A stretch of 50,363 bases of DNA from Promethearchaeota archaeon (GCA_018238625.1 JABCSY010000018.1:1-50363); one strand, 5' to 3'; counted from the first letter of the stretch, positions 8,351 through 16,808 are shown. Translations and numbers: made by a program. The notes: generated by a model from the letters alone, not told the origin.

Positions 8351-9406
8351 ATGGAACTTCAAGAATTATTAGCAAAAGGATCTCGGGAATTAGAGTTCAA
8401 GTCCTATAAAGAAAGGCGATTGAAACCAAATCACGTCCGAGCAGAAGCGATATTAAGTGGAATAAGTCATGGCACCGAGTTAAACTTTTATCGAGGTACT
8501 GCCCCATTTTATAATAAAATCTTTGATATGAAACTACGAGTGTTTTTGGAAGGCCACAATTTTTCATCATATCCTATAAAATCAGGGTATGAATGGTTAG
8601 GAAAAATAATAGCGATTGGAGAAAGAGTGAATAATTTTAAGGTAGGAGATTTAGTTCACTTGCCCCTTGGTCATCGCACCACGCATACTTTTGCTGATGA
8701 CTGGCAAACAAATTATGGCGTGGTAAAGCCGTTACCAGAAGGATTTAATCCAGATGATAGTATCTTTTTAGCCTTAGCGGGAGTTGGCTTACAAGCGGTT
8801 CATGATGCTCACATAAAAGTGGGAGATAGAGTTGTTGTTTTTGGGTTGGGAACGATTGGGTTATTTACAATCCAACTTGCCCGATTAAATGGTGCCACAT
8901 GGATTGATGCCGTTGATCCCATACCTGCAAGGAGGGCTCTTGCAAAGAAACTTGGAGCAAATGAAGTTTATAACCCTATTGAACAAAACATTGGAAAAGA
9001 GATCAAGAGTTTAGGACCAGAAGGCGGACCAGATATTGCAATTGAGGCATCTGGAAATTATAATGCGCTTCATGATGCCATCCGAAGCGTTCGAATGGCT
9101 GGTACGGTCGTTGCTGCAGGGTTTTACCAAGGAGATGCTGTAGGGCTTCGATTAGGGGAAGAATGGCACCATAATCGAGTGACAATGTATTCAAGTATGG
9201 GTGTGTGGAAATGTCCTCACCGAGATTATCCTTCTTGGAATAGAGCGCGCATTCATGATACCATTAAAACATTGTTCCAAGAGAAAAAATTGAAAGTTGA
9301 TGGTTTCATAACTCATAGAATACCCTTCCAAAAAGCTTCGGAAGCTTATGAGCTCATTGATAAAAATCCTAAGGAAGTGATTAAAGTAGTTCTTACTTAT
9401 CAGTAA
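8351..9406 (+). CDS. zinc-type medium-chain dehydrogenase (MDR superfamily)
   Basis: This 351-aa protein is an NAD(P)-dependent alcohol or sugar dehydrogenase-like enzyme. The GroES-like N-terminal domain has the variant SGISHGTEL in place of a Cys-containing zinc motif, so the classic catalytic Cys and the structural four-Cys loop are missing. The Rossmann part shows VVVFGLGTIGLFTIQLA near residues 160-176 and an acidic VDP at the end of the second strand. It is the first gene of a plus-strand pair with the Gfo/Idh/MocA oxidoreductase 49 bp downstream, next to a sugar symporter. It probably oxidises a sugar or polyol; the substrate is unknown. Confidence 0.82.
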   Translation: MELQELLAKGSRELEFKSYKERRLKPNHVRAEAILSGISHGTELNFYRGTAPFYNKIFDMKLRVFLEGHNFSSYPIKSGYEWLGKIIAIGERVNNFKVGDLVHLPLGHRTTHTFADDWQTNYGVVKPLPEGFNPDDSIFLALAGVGLQAVHDAHIKVGDRVVVFGLGTIGLFTIQLARLNGATWIDAVDPIPARRALAKKLGANEVYNPIEQNIGKEIKSLGPEGGPDIAIEASGNYNALHDAIRSVRMAGTVVAAGFYQGDAVGLRLGEEWHHNRVTMYSSMGVWKCPHRDYPSWNRARIHDTIKTLFQEKKLKVDGFITHRIPFQKASEAYELIDKNPKEVIKVVLTYQ

Positions 9407-9455
9407 TGCTTGATTATAAAAATTAAATTTTTTTAAAATCTTATCGTGATATAAA

Positions 9456-10457
9456 ATGAAATTAAGAGTTGGTTTGATAGGAGCTGGAGGTTTTGGAAAT
9501 CTTCACTTATCTGGCTATAAGAAAAATGAAAATTGTGAATTAGTAGCAGTTGCATCCCGAACGGAACAAAGTGCTACAAGAGCATCTGGAAAATTTAACA
9601 TACCCAAAGTTTATTGGGGAGAAGATTGGCGAAAGATGTTAAGAGAAGAAAAGTTGGATGTCGTATCAATCTGTTCTCCAAATTATTTACACACCCCCAT
9701 GACCATTGAAGCAATAAATAATAACGTAAATGTATTATGCGAAAAACCCATTGCTATTTCAATGAAGGAATTAGAAGAAATTGAAAAACTATTACAGCAA
9801 AAAAACTTGATTTTTTTTTCCTCCTTTCAAAAAAGATATAACCCATTGATGGTTTACATTAAAAAGATCATTGAAAATGAAGTATTGGGAAAAATTACTT
9901 TGGTTAGATACTTTTTTAGCCATTTAGGACCTTATACCTCTTGGAGACCTTTATCTCAGCAGAAATGGTTTTTTGATTCTGAGATGGCTGGAGGTGGTGT
10001 GTTGTTGGATCTTGGCGTTCACTGCATAGATACCCTCCGGTATTTATTGGGCGAATTTACAGAAATTGAAGGGTATAGTCAGAATACTTCGTGCAAGAAT
10101 ATAAAAAATGAGGACAATTGCAATGTGCTCTTTCGTTTTCGCAATGATACTATTGGGTTTGTAAGCGTTTCATGGTGTAATGAACCCGCTGAAGTTATTG
10201 AGATATTTGGAACCAAAGGAATCTTGAAGATAGATCTACACTCAAGTGAACCTCTCTCCTATATCTCTAGGAAACTAAAAAGAAGTGAATATATCAAGGA
10301 TGCATTGGCTTATGAACCTGGAAGTGGAAGGACACAACATTCATTGATTGACCATTTTATAGATTGTGTTTTAAACAAGAAACAAGAACATCCTAATTTT
10401 AAGGACGGTAAGAGAGCAACAGAATTCGCCTTAAAAGCATATTCATTTAAAAAATGA
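9456..10457 (+). CDS. Gfo/Idh/MocA-family oxidoreductase
   Basis: This is an NAD(P)-dependent dehydrogenase for sugars, inositols or amino sugars. The N-terminal Rossmann loop is LIGAGGFGNLHL, followed by ASRTEQSA. The catalytic-region signature CEKPIAISMKELEEI holds the usual Lys of the EKP motif. The C-terminal beta-sheet domain has GGGVLLDLGVHCIDTLRYL, with the family's D..(V/C)H pattern. At 333 aa it is full length. It is probably cotranscribed with the MDR dehydrogenase, and both lie in the cassette inserted into the EndoQ/TPR/nucleotidyltransferase set. Confidence 0.9.
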   Translation: MKLRVGLIGAGGFGNLHLSGYKKNENCELVAVASRTEQSATRASGKFNIPKVYWGEDWRKMLREEKLDVVSICSPNYLHTPMTIEAINNNVNVLCEKPIAISMKELEEIEKLLQQKNLIFFSSFQKRYNPLMVYIKKIIENEVLGKITLVRYFFSHLGPYTSWRPLSQQKWFFDSEMAGGGVLLDLGVHCIDTLRYLLGEFTEIEGYSQNTSCKNIKNEDNCNVLFRFRNDTIGFVSVSWCNEPAEVIEIFGTKGILKIDLHSSEPLSYISRKLKRSEYIKDALAYEPGSGRTQHSLIDHFIDCVLNKKQEHPNFKDGKRATEFALKAYSFKK

Positions 10458-10645
10458 ACTGAAGTAGTAATTAAAAATATTTTTTGGATGGATTAATGAA
10501 ATTATATTGATTCTGGAAAATTGTATATATTATATAACCATTTCCTATAGCGCTCCAAATCTAACAATGAATTTTAATGTCTCTTTGTAATTTTTCTATT
10601 TAATTAGTAGGTAAATTTTAACTTCTAAAAAAAAAAATATAAATT

Positions 10646-12034
10646 TTAAAGATTTAACTCTTTTAACTTTTCTTTGATCTCCATTGTTTTTTCGGGTGTT
10701 AATTTGTAAACAAGAATGAAAATAACCAATGCTATTAGTGTTAAAATCATTGGAATTAACGCCGTGTGCACTAGAATTCCAAACTGTGCTAATTCAGTTT
10801 GAACATCAGAAGTCGCGTCAAACCCCGTTAATATGTGCGTGATAGTAAAAATTAATCCTTGGATAACAAGTGCTAATCTTAAGAAAAAGGTACGCACTCC
10901 CATAAAAGCGCCTTCTATGCGGTGACCCGTTTTAACAGTAGCTTCATCAATTGTATCTGCAAGAGCCGCATCTTGGCCAACTCTTAATGCTCCTCCACCA
11001 ATACCAAGTAATAATGCCGCAAAAGCATAACCCATAACGCCATGTACGAACATAAACGGTAACAAGAAGATTGTGTTAAGAAATACACCTATAATTAACA
11101 TTTTTCGGTTATTTTTAATCTTTTGAGCCAAAAGTAACCAAAAGAAAATAGATCCTAAAGCCCCTAAGATAAATGCGGCCATGAAAATTATAGAAGTTCC
11201 CGCTTCCTCTAATAATATGTACTTAGTCAGGTATTGAATGGACGCAACAAGACTTACTCCGATTAACGCATCCATGAGGAAGACTAAATTCAGGGCTAAA
11301 AAATTCTTTGAGGATAGCACGATTTTGAGAGCTGCCAAGAACGAAACCATTTCTTTGTTATCTTGTTCACTGATATATCTATCCTTCATCTCTTTTGTTT
11401 CGATGTGTCCCGGTATGATCGTAAAAAACAGAATTACGCTAATACCAGCGATGACCCAAGCCATAGTTGCGTATGATTGGCGATCTCCGTATGTGACAAG
11501 CAGGGGAGGGATAATGGAACCCAGCGCTAATCCGACTAGGATCAATGCCCTACCAATTGTCCCTACCTTTCGCCTGTCAGCATCTAAACGAAACCTATCA
11601 GGAAACAAAGCTGCATGATTCAATGAAAAAATCGAGACGAACAATTCATAAAGGCAAAGAAAAAATACAATCCATATGAATAAAACCCATTCTCCACTCA
11701 CGGGATCTATATTTGGTGGAGCGAATATAGCAATAATTAAGAGAATGGCGGGAAAAGCAGAAAGCATTATCCAAGGAAACCGTTTACCATACCGGCTCCA
11801 AAACTTCTTGGGACGATCAGCGAGATACCCTACAAGAGGATCGTTTATAGCATTCCATATAGCATATATTGTATAGGCAAGAGTAACGATCCAGATATTT
11901 AATCCCACCTCCGTTTCCCAGAATATAAAGAAAAAAGCTCCGAAAGCTATTCCAATTGTTTGAATTAATAAATCTGCCATGCTATAGGAGATTATTAAAA
12001 GATTCGATTCCTTTCGTTCTAATTTTTTTGACAT
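10646..12034 (-). CDS. GPH-family sugar:cation symporter (MelB-like MFS)
   Basis: This 462-aa protein has about 12 membrane segments and belongs to the glycoside-pentoside-hexuronide:cation symporters. The loop NDPLVGYLADRPKKFWSRYG then KRFPWI (residues ~63-90) is the MelB-type signature that includes the cation-site Asp. A second GPH protein begins at 49686. It is convergent with the two dehydrogenase genes and completes an uptake-plus-oxidation cassette. The transported sugar or uronide cannot be read from the sequence. Confidence 0.88.
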   Translation of the reverse strand: MSKKLERKESNLLIISYSMADLLIQTIGIAFGAFFFIFWETEVGLNIWIVTLAYTIYAIWNAINDPLVGYLADRPKKFWSRYGKRFPWIMLSAFPAILLIIAIFAPPNIDPVSGEWVLFIWIVFFLCLYELFVSIFSLNHAALFPDRFRLDADRRKVGTIGRALILVGLALGSIIPPLLVTYGDRQSYATMAWVIAGISVILFFTIIPGHIETKEMKDRYISEQDNKEMVSFLAALKIVLSSKNFLALNLVFLMDALIGVSLVASIQYLTKYILLEEAGTSIIFMAAFILGALGSIFFWLLLAQKIKNNRKMLIIGVFLNTIFLLPFMFVHGVMGYAFAALLLGIGGGALRVGQDAALADTIDEATVKTGHRIEGAFMGVRTFFLRLALVIQGLIFTITHILTGFDATSDVQTELAQFGILVHTALIPMILTLIALVIFILVYKLTPEKTMEIKEKLKELNL

Positions 12035-12171
12035 TTTTATATTAACTCTTATTATTTAATTGTGTGTGTTTTTAGTTTATTTAACTTTTTAAAAAAAAAA
12101 TAAATTATTAGTTTAGATTCTTTCTAACTAATATATAAATATTACATGATTGAAATCAAACATTGCATTTA

Positions 12172-12300
12172 GCATCTCCTAAATTAATCCACGCGTCTGC
12201 GTCTTTTTAGTCTAATTCGGTTGATTTCTTATATTGTTAAATCATTTTATAAATCAGATATTTCTCAGAAAAAAATGTTTTATTCCTATTTTTTTTTTTT
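12172..12300 (-). pseudogene. 5' remnant of the TPR gene
   Basis: The sequence is about 86% identical to the first ~110 bases of the TPR gene and its upstream gap (7622-7748). The ATG has become ATA. Two in-frame TAA codons interrupt what was KMIERYKKSTELDPNDADAW, now KMI-stop-QYKKSTELD-stop. The rest of the gene copy is missing, replaced by the symporter side of the cassette. The remainder of the 12035-12326 gap is AT-rich with no other signal. Confidence 0.88.
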
Positions 12301-12566
12301 TGGAAATTTAAAAAGTTCATCAATTACTATTTATCGATTATCATTTTATCTTGAACTTGATCGGTCAGTAAAATTCTTAAGTAACTTTTATCGTTTTTGA
12401 AATTTACTTCTTCTAATTTACCATTAACTAGCACATTTTCACCATTGATTGCTTGTTCGCAAAATCTTCCTCTAAACGAGTTAATTTCAATAAGAGCTTT
12501 TAAGTCTACGTCTCTGCAATTAATATTACTTTCTAAAACTTTTAAAAGCTCTATTTTATAAGAACA
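12172..12566 (+). repeat. right arm of the ~390-bp direct repeat
   Basis: This is the partner of 7622-8012 in the same orientation. Its TPR part is dead, while its nucleotidyltransferase part (from 12327) belongs to the intact gene. The two arms are about 4.5 kb apart and enclose the three-gene cassette plus the EndoQ fragment. Confidence 0.85.
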
Positions 12567-13367
12567 AGGAGTAAAAATTGAATTGGTTGATTCAATAACT
12601 TTTGCTTTTATTTTTATCCGCCCTAAGTTCTTAAATTTGTAATCGTAATAAGTTCCTTTCCAAGCTTCGGGACTTTTAATATATCTTATAAAAAAATCGA
12701 TTCCATGAAATTTTCCTTGGTGTAACTTTCTTTTTTCGCTTTTTAAAAACTCTTCGAAGTTAATATCAGACCCTCCGACTCTCCATTTATAATGAGTTTT
12801 ATATTCCTCTAAATTATACATACTACAATTGTTTGAAGCTTGAAAAATATTTTTTAATTTATCTTGAAATTCTAAACTAACTTGAGTACCATAAATGACT
12901 ATATCAATATCTGAGCTTTTTTTGTCTAATCCAATCATAGGAGACCCCGATATCCCAATAGAATTTTCTGGAATATCACCTTTATCAATTAAAAGTTCAC
13001 ATAGATTTTTAGACTGAATTTCTGTTTCTATTAAATCATTTTTATCTTTAAGCTTTTTAAAATAGGCTCTAGGGGTGTAAATTTGTTTTATATCTTCTAA
13101 TTTTACTCCTTGAAGTTCTAAATCAAAATTTTTCGAAAAGAATAGATGTTGAGGATAATGCTCTCTTAATTTTGAGTATCTCTCATCGAGCGAATAGATT
13201 TTTTTAAATTTAATGTCATCCTTTATTCTATCTCCATTTTGATCAGGATAAAATCTTAAAAAACAAATCTTACGATCATTAGGGTGATGAATACCTTTTA
13301 TATCAAAAAATAGATGGTTTTGTTTTGTTTCAAGGTAATCTCCTTCAATTCCTTTTGGAATTTTCAT
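12327..13367 (-). CDS. predicted archaeal nucleotidyltransferase (pol-beta-type fold)
   Basis: In this 346-aa protein, GISGSPMIGLDKKSSDIDIVIYG at about residues 138-160 is a nucleotidyltransferase active site: the G-S loop, then D.D on the next strand. It resembles the archaeal family of predicted nucleotidyltransferases with a long N-terminal domain. The last ~100 residues look like an OB-type fold (LVNGKLEEVNF). No RNA-binding domain is evident, and the substrate is unknown. It lies 20 bp after the coiled-coil gene and, before the insertion, about 40 bp before the TPR gene, so the four minus-strand genes were probably one operon. Confidence 0.78.
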   Translation of the reverse strand: MKIPKGIEGDYLETKQNHLFFDIKGIHHPNDRKICFLRFYPDQNGDRIKDDIKFKKIYSLDERYSKLREHYPQHLFFSKNFDLELQGVKLEDIKQIYTPRAYFKKLKDKNDLIETEIQSKNLCELLIDKGDIPENSIGISGSPMIGLDKKSSDIDIVIYGTQVSLEFQDKLKNIFQASNNCSMYNLEEYKTHYKWRVGGSDINFEEFLKSEKRKLHQGKFHGIDFFIRYIKSPEAWKGTYYDYKFKNLGRIKIKAKVIESTNSIFTPCSYKIELLKVLESNINCRDVDLKALIEINSFRGRFCEQAINGENVLVNGKLEEVNFKNDKSYLRILLTDQVQDKMIIDK

Positions 13368-13387
13368 AGGTATCCCAAACTCATTTA

Positions 13388-14470
13388 TTAATATTTTGAA
13401 GGGGTTTTTGATTTGATTTTATATTTTGGAATCTCTTTTATTTTTCTTAACTCTCTTTCAAAATCGCGCTTTTCTCTGAGAAATCTCTCTTTATCGCTTT
13501 TTAATTTTTCTCTTTCTCTTCTAATTGCCTGCTTTTCATTCTGTATCGTCGATTTTTCTTTTTCCAATTGTTTAGATTCATTTTTTAATTTTTTAAGTTT
13601 ATTCTCTAAATTACGAATTTTATGTTCTAAAGAATAAAAAGTATCTTCTGCTTTAGGAACTTTTCTTTCTAATTCCTTCAATCTTGCTTCTTGACCTTTT
13701 TTCTTTCTTTCTAATTCTCTTACGTCACGATCTGCATTCTCTTTATACTTGCTTAATCCTTCTTTTTTTTTATCAACTTCACGAGATTGAAGATTTAAAT
13801 CTTTTTTTTTATAGCGAACTTTTTCTTTTTCATCTTTTAATTTTCTTTTCTCATCTTCAATTCGATTTTTTTCATCTATTATTTCTCTTCTCAAACTATT
13901 GGTTTCTTTGGTTAGATTATCTCTTTCTCTCGTTAAATTCTTAATTTCATTTCTCAAATCCATTAATGTGTTTTCCAAATTTTCAATAGTTCTTTCTAAC
14001 GCATTTTCTCTCCGTTCCATACCGGGTATTTTAGTTTTAATTTCCTTAATTCTATCTTTTGCTCTTTCTTTATCTTTTTCTAAATATTTTTTCTCACTCT
14101 CTATCTCGTCTTTTAATCCTTGTAGTTTCTCTTGATATCGTTCTAAGTTAGCATTTTTTTGATCTAGATTATCTCTACTTTGCTTTATTTCATTTCTCAT
14201 AGTTTCTAATTCATTTTTTAATTTTCCATGTTTATTTTGTAGGTCTCTCACTTGAAGTTCTTTTTCTTTTCTTTTCTTTTCTAAATCTTCAATATTTTCG
14301 TTGTATCCTTCAAATCTTTTAATAACCTGTTCCCATTCGTTTTTCTCTTTGTTCAATTTAGCTGTTTCTTCCTTAATTTTTTTGAGTAATTTAGCATCTG
14401 GAATTACATCTAATTGCTCTTCAGGTGTTTTTTCTCGAATTTGATATTTAGGAATGTGTTTATCGTTCAT
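13388..14470 (-). CDS. long coiled-coil protein with matching end motifs
   Basis: This 360-aa protein is almost entirely Lys/Glu/Arg-rich heptad coiled coil from about residue 25 to 340, with short Pro or Gly breaks (KIPGMERRE, KVPKAEDTF). There is no ATPase head, membrane segment or zinc site, so it is not a complete SMC/Rad50 protein. The termini carry the same short motif: IPKYQIREKTP near the N-terminus and IPKYKIKSKTP near the C-terminus. This suggests two equivalent docking peptides at opposite ends of a rod. It is the first gene of the minus-strand set that leads to EndoQ and is divergent from the ubiquitin cluster. The function is unknown. Confidence 0.75.
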   Translation of the reverse strand: MNDKHIPKYQIREKTPEEQLDVIPDAKLLKKIKEETAKLNKEKNEWEQVIKRFEGYNENIEDLEKKRKEKELQVRDLQNKHGKLKNELETMRNEIKQSRDNLDQKNANLERYQEKLQGLKDEIESEKKYLEKDKERAKDRIKEIKTKIPGMERRENALERTIENLENTLMDLRNEIKNLTRERDNLTKETNSLRREIIDEKNRIEDEKRKLKDEKEKVRYKKKDLNLQSREVDKKKEGLSKYKENADRDVRELERKKKGQEARLKELERKVPKAEDTFYSLEHKIRNLENKLKKLKNESKQLEKEKSTIQNEKQAIRREREKLKSDKERFLREKRDFERELRKIKEIPKYKIKSKTPSKY

Positions 14471-14567
14471 GGTACTTGTAAAAACTCATATAAATTTTTA
14501 AATATATTATATAATTTTTCACTCTAAAGTGTTTGTAATTTACTTTTAAGACAATTTTTGTTGTCGA

Positions 14568-14578
14568 TTTATATATTA
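14568..14578 (+). promoter_or_regulatory. TATA box of the first ubiquitin-like gene
   Basis: TTTATATATTA lies 66-76 bp before the ATG at 14644, a position that gives a leader of about 40 nt. A similar AT-rich element on the other strand near 14485-14505 would serve the divergent coiled-coil gene. Confidence 0.5.
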
Positions 14579-14643
14579 TCATTTCCATTATTTCTATAAG
14601 AGAAATATTAAATTTAAAATTCTAAACTAATGGTGTTTGTCTA

Positions 14644-15021
14644 ATGGATTTTGAGGAAGATTTTAACGAGGAACTTGACGAAGACTTAGATGAAGAATTA
14701 GAGGAACCTTCTACAAAGGCCCCCACGGAAGAAGTTGCAGTTAAAACTCCAGATCAAAAAATCTCACAAGAAGGAAAAAAGATTTCAGTGTATTTTCTAT
14801 CAACCATAGGACCTGGTGAGAAAAAACAAAAATTACTTGTTTTCACGGGCAATCTGGTGGGAGATATCAAGGAGACTGTAGCAAATTTGTTTGCTTTAGA
14901 TCCTGCAGATTTTCATTTATCTTCGGGCGGCGTAACCATGGATGAGGATAACCAGTTAAGTGATTATAATGTGGTTGATGGAGATGATATATTACTAATT
15001 CCAGCTAGCGTAGCTGGTTGA
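14644..15021 (+). CDS. ubiquitin-like modifier 1, ending in exposed Ala-Gly
   Basis: The 125-aa protein has an acidic tail (FEEDFNEELDEDLDEELEE) and linker of ~45 residues, then a beta-grasp domain: ISVYFLSTIGPGEKKQKLLV, an ETVANLF helix, FHLSSGG, and DYNVVDGDDILLIPASVAG at the C-terminus. Strand and helix order fit ubiquitin/Urm1. It ends exactly at Gly with Ala before it, so no maturation cut is needed, and the canonical Gly-Gly is Ala-Gly. The paralog at 16887 has the same tail plus two residues. It is monocistronic; a T-run follows at ~15054-15066. It is probably an E1 substrate for the cluster; the targets are unknown. Confidence 0.85.
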   Translation: MDFEEDFNEELDEDLDEELEEPSTKAPTEEVAVKTPDQKISQEGKKISVYFLSTIGPGEKKQKLLVFTGNLVGDIKETVANLFALDPADFHLSSGGVTMDEDNQLSDYNVVDGDDILLIPASVAG

Positions 15022-15073
15022 ATAAATTGGAAAGATAGAGACAATTTAGTAATATTTTTTTCATTTTTCACTT

Positions 15074-15862
15074 CTATTTTTTTCTTGATGGAATTAGCGC
15101 AATTTCGTCATCATCGTCAATAGCATAATCTTTTATTAGAAGAGTTTCATCTAATAAAATCCCCCCAGATGATAATAGAAAACCTTCTAGATTATAATCA
15201 AATAATATTCCAACTTTTTCTTTTATGACACTTACTAATTCAGACGTTTCAATTATGAGAATCTTAGTTTTCTCACCTGGTTCGACTAATGACCTTATAT
15301 AAACACGTACTTTCTCATCCATCCCAATAGTTTGCAATGGTGGGTTGTATATCACTTGTTCCTCAGTTAAGCTCTTGGTTTCTAACATGTCTTCAATTAA
15401 CTGTTTTCTCTCACCGGCATCAAAATACAACATTTCCCTAATAAAAAATATTTTGTCCATTTTTGATAATCCTAAGAGATCAATTTTAGCTATTTCTTCT
15501 TTATTAAAAATAGTAAAAATATAATCATCCATCGATTCTATTTCCTCGAATGATTCCACTGCATTGGCATAATTATCAATTAAAGGCATTGCATCAAAAT
15601 AATCCTCAAGTAGAGCACTAGTTTTTTTCTTACTCAGTTTTTGCTTAGGAAAAGATTTAATATCTTTCATCTTCACATTGGGGGTATTTTTAGATTGAAC
15701 AACTGTGTAGATAGTGCTTGTGGATAGCACAGCAACACTACCAATTGTTAAAAAGAGATATATTGGAACATTTTCTACTTGTAAAAAGATAAGAATCAAA
15801 TAAACAAATGCTATCCCTACGTAAAGAGTTATGAGACTTAAGACTCTAAAATTCTTCCTCAT
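15074..15862 (-). CDS. membrane-anchored ubiquitin-fold protein
   Basis: This 262-aa protein has two N-terminal membrane helices (about residues 8-29 and 33-55), a ~120-residue charged helical middle and a C-terminal beta-grasp domain (~183-262). The domain aligns with the two modifiers: VRVYIRSLVEPGEKTKILII, FLLSSGG, LIKDYAIDDDDEIALIP. It ends SRKK, with no Gly, so it cannot be activated by an E1. The orientation (tail or cytosolic domain inside) is inferred from the positive RK at the start and KNTPNVKMKD after helix 2. It is convergent with modifier 1 and read after the winged-helix gene. I do not know this architecture from characterised systems. The role might be to recruit E2 or E3 or ubiquitin-like chains to the membrane. 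Confidence 0.8.
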   Translation of the reverse strand: MRKNFRVLSLITLYVGIAFVYLILIFLQVENVPIYLFLTIGSVAVLSTSTIYTVVQSKNTPNVKMKDIKSFPKQKLSKKKTSALLEDYFDAMPLIDNYANAVESFEEIESMDDYIFTIFNKEEIAKIDLLGLSKMDKIFFIREMLYFDAGERKQLIEDMLETKSLTEEQVIYNPPLQTIGMDEKVRVYIRSLVEPGEKTKILIIETSELVSVIKEKVGILFDYNLEGFLLSSGGILLDETLLIKDYAIDDDDEIALIPSRKK

Positions 15863-15916
15863 GATTTTTATGATAAATTTTATTCAAATTTCTAATATAT
15901 AATTCAAAATATAAAT

Positions 15917-15944
15917 CCCATTGGAATAAGTTTGAAATTTTGAT
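15917..15944 (-). promoter_or_regulatory. shared upstream element, membrane-ubiquitin-fold gene copy
   Basis: Read on the minus strand it contains ATTCCAATGGG preceded by a CAAA-rich stretch, 55 bp before the gene's ATG. A copy in the same orientation relative to its gene lies at 16782-16808. About 23 of 28 positions agree, including 11 in a row. It is possibly a common regulator site. Confidence 0.5.
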
Positions 15945-15946
15945 GC

Positions 15947-16618
15947 TCACTCACCTAAAATTGATTCTCTTATCTTATAGTATTTCTCTGCATTGATTTT
16001 AAAAGAAACCTTTTTATTTTCTTTTTCGATTGTTACTAAATCCAGATTTTTTAATATTTCAAGATACTTTTTTATCGTATTATAATTCTTTTTTAATCCA
16101 GTTGAAATTTCAGTACCCTTTAATGTTTTATTTTCTTTAATCATAAAATCAATTATTTCTTGTACAATATTTCGTTTTAAATAAAAAAATAACATATCGT
16201 ATTCTGGATTTGAATCGTATTCAAAGATTATTTTTTGATTGCCAATTTTTTTTGATCTAGTAAATCTAAATTTTTCAAGGCAGGATAAATGCCATAGTGT
16301 TTGATTGCTTCCAATATTAATGGCTTTCATTATTTCATTAATATTTGATGGATTCTTTCTAATATAGTTATAGATCTCGTTTCTAATGGGGTGCTCTATA
16401 ATATTGTTTTTCATTAATTTTGTTCCAGGAACTAAAATTCTTTTTTTAATTAGATTTTTAATTATAAGTTCAATACTATTTTTATTTAGATAAGGGTTAG
16501 ATTTTACTCTATTATTGATAAATACAACAATATCTTCTATTGAAAAGAAAGGTTTCTTTTTCAAATATTCCCCTATTAAATCACAAACAATAGATTGAAG
16601 GTTATCCGGAGAGCTCAT
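15947..16618 (-). CDS. tandem winged-helix protein, probable transcription regulator
   Basis: The 223-aa basic protein has two or three winged-helix segments. The middle one (HPIRNEIYNYIRKNPSNINEIMKAI, then NQTLWHLSCLEKF) is typical of archaeal ArsR-like regulators. The last (IVQEIIDFMIKENKTLKGTEIS, then TIKKYLEIL) is a second such domain. There are no membrane or metal sites. It is followed after 84 bp by the membrane ubiquitin-fold gene, and both are inside the ubiquitin cluster on the minus strand. It may bind the shared element found before that gene and before modifier 2, which is inference. A non-regulatory scaffold role, as in ESCRT-II winged helices, is an alternative. Confidence 0.7.
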   Translation of the reverse strand: MSSPDNLQSIVCDLIGEYLKKKPFFSIEDIVVFINNRVKSNPYLNKNSIELIIKNLIKKRILVPGTKLMKNNIIEHPIRNEIYNYIRKNPSNINEIMKAINIGSNQTLWHLSCLEKFRFTRSKKIGNQKIIFEYDSNPEYDMLFFYLKRNIVQEIIDFMIKENKTLKGTEISTGLKKNYNTIKKYLEILKNLDLVTIEKENKKVSFKINAEKYYKIRESILGE

Positions 16619-16781
16619 AGGCTTATATTTTTACTATGTTAAAAGGTCTGAACTTATTAATCAAATCTTCTTTCTAAACAGTATTCTCACCAATAAATAT
16701 TAATAAATTGTCATTCAATTTATAAATATATGTTCTTAGGAACTCTAATTAATATATTATTTCGTTTTCTTTTTAAAATTA

Positions 16782-16808
16782 ATAAAACTTCAAAATCATT
16801 CCAATGGG
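16782..16808 (+). promoter_or_regulatory. shared upstream element, modifier 2 copy
   Basis: CTTCAAAATCATTCCAATGGG lies about 80 bp before the ATG at 16887, in the same relative orientation as the copy before the membrane ubiquitin-fold gene (15917-15944). A TATA-like TATAAATATA at 16721-16730 is upstream, so the element would lie in the leader or near the start site. Confidence 0.5.

Noticed and set aside
8351..12034. Sugar cassette as a transposon
   Set aside because: No transposase, integrase or terminal inverted repeats are seen; the flanking repeats are explained by duplication of host genes.
13413..14135. Three Leu/Phe/Ser-rich plus-strand ORFs
   Set aside because: They are antisense shadows of the Lys/Glu-rich coiled-coil gene.
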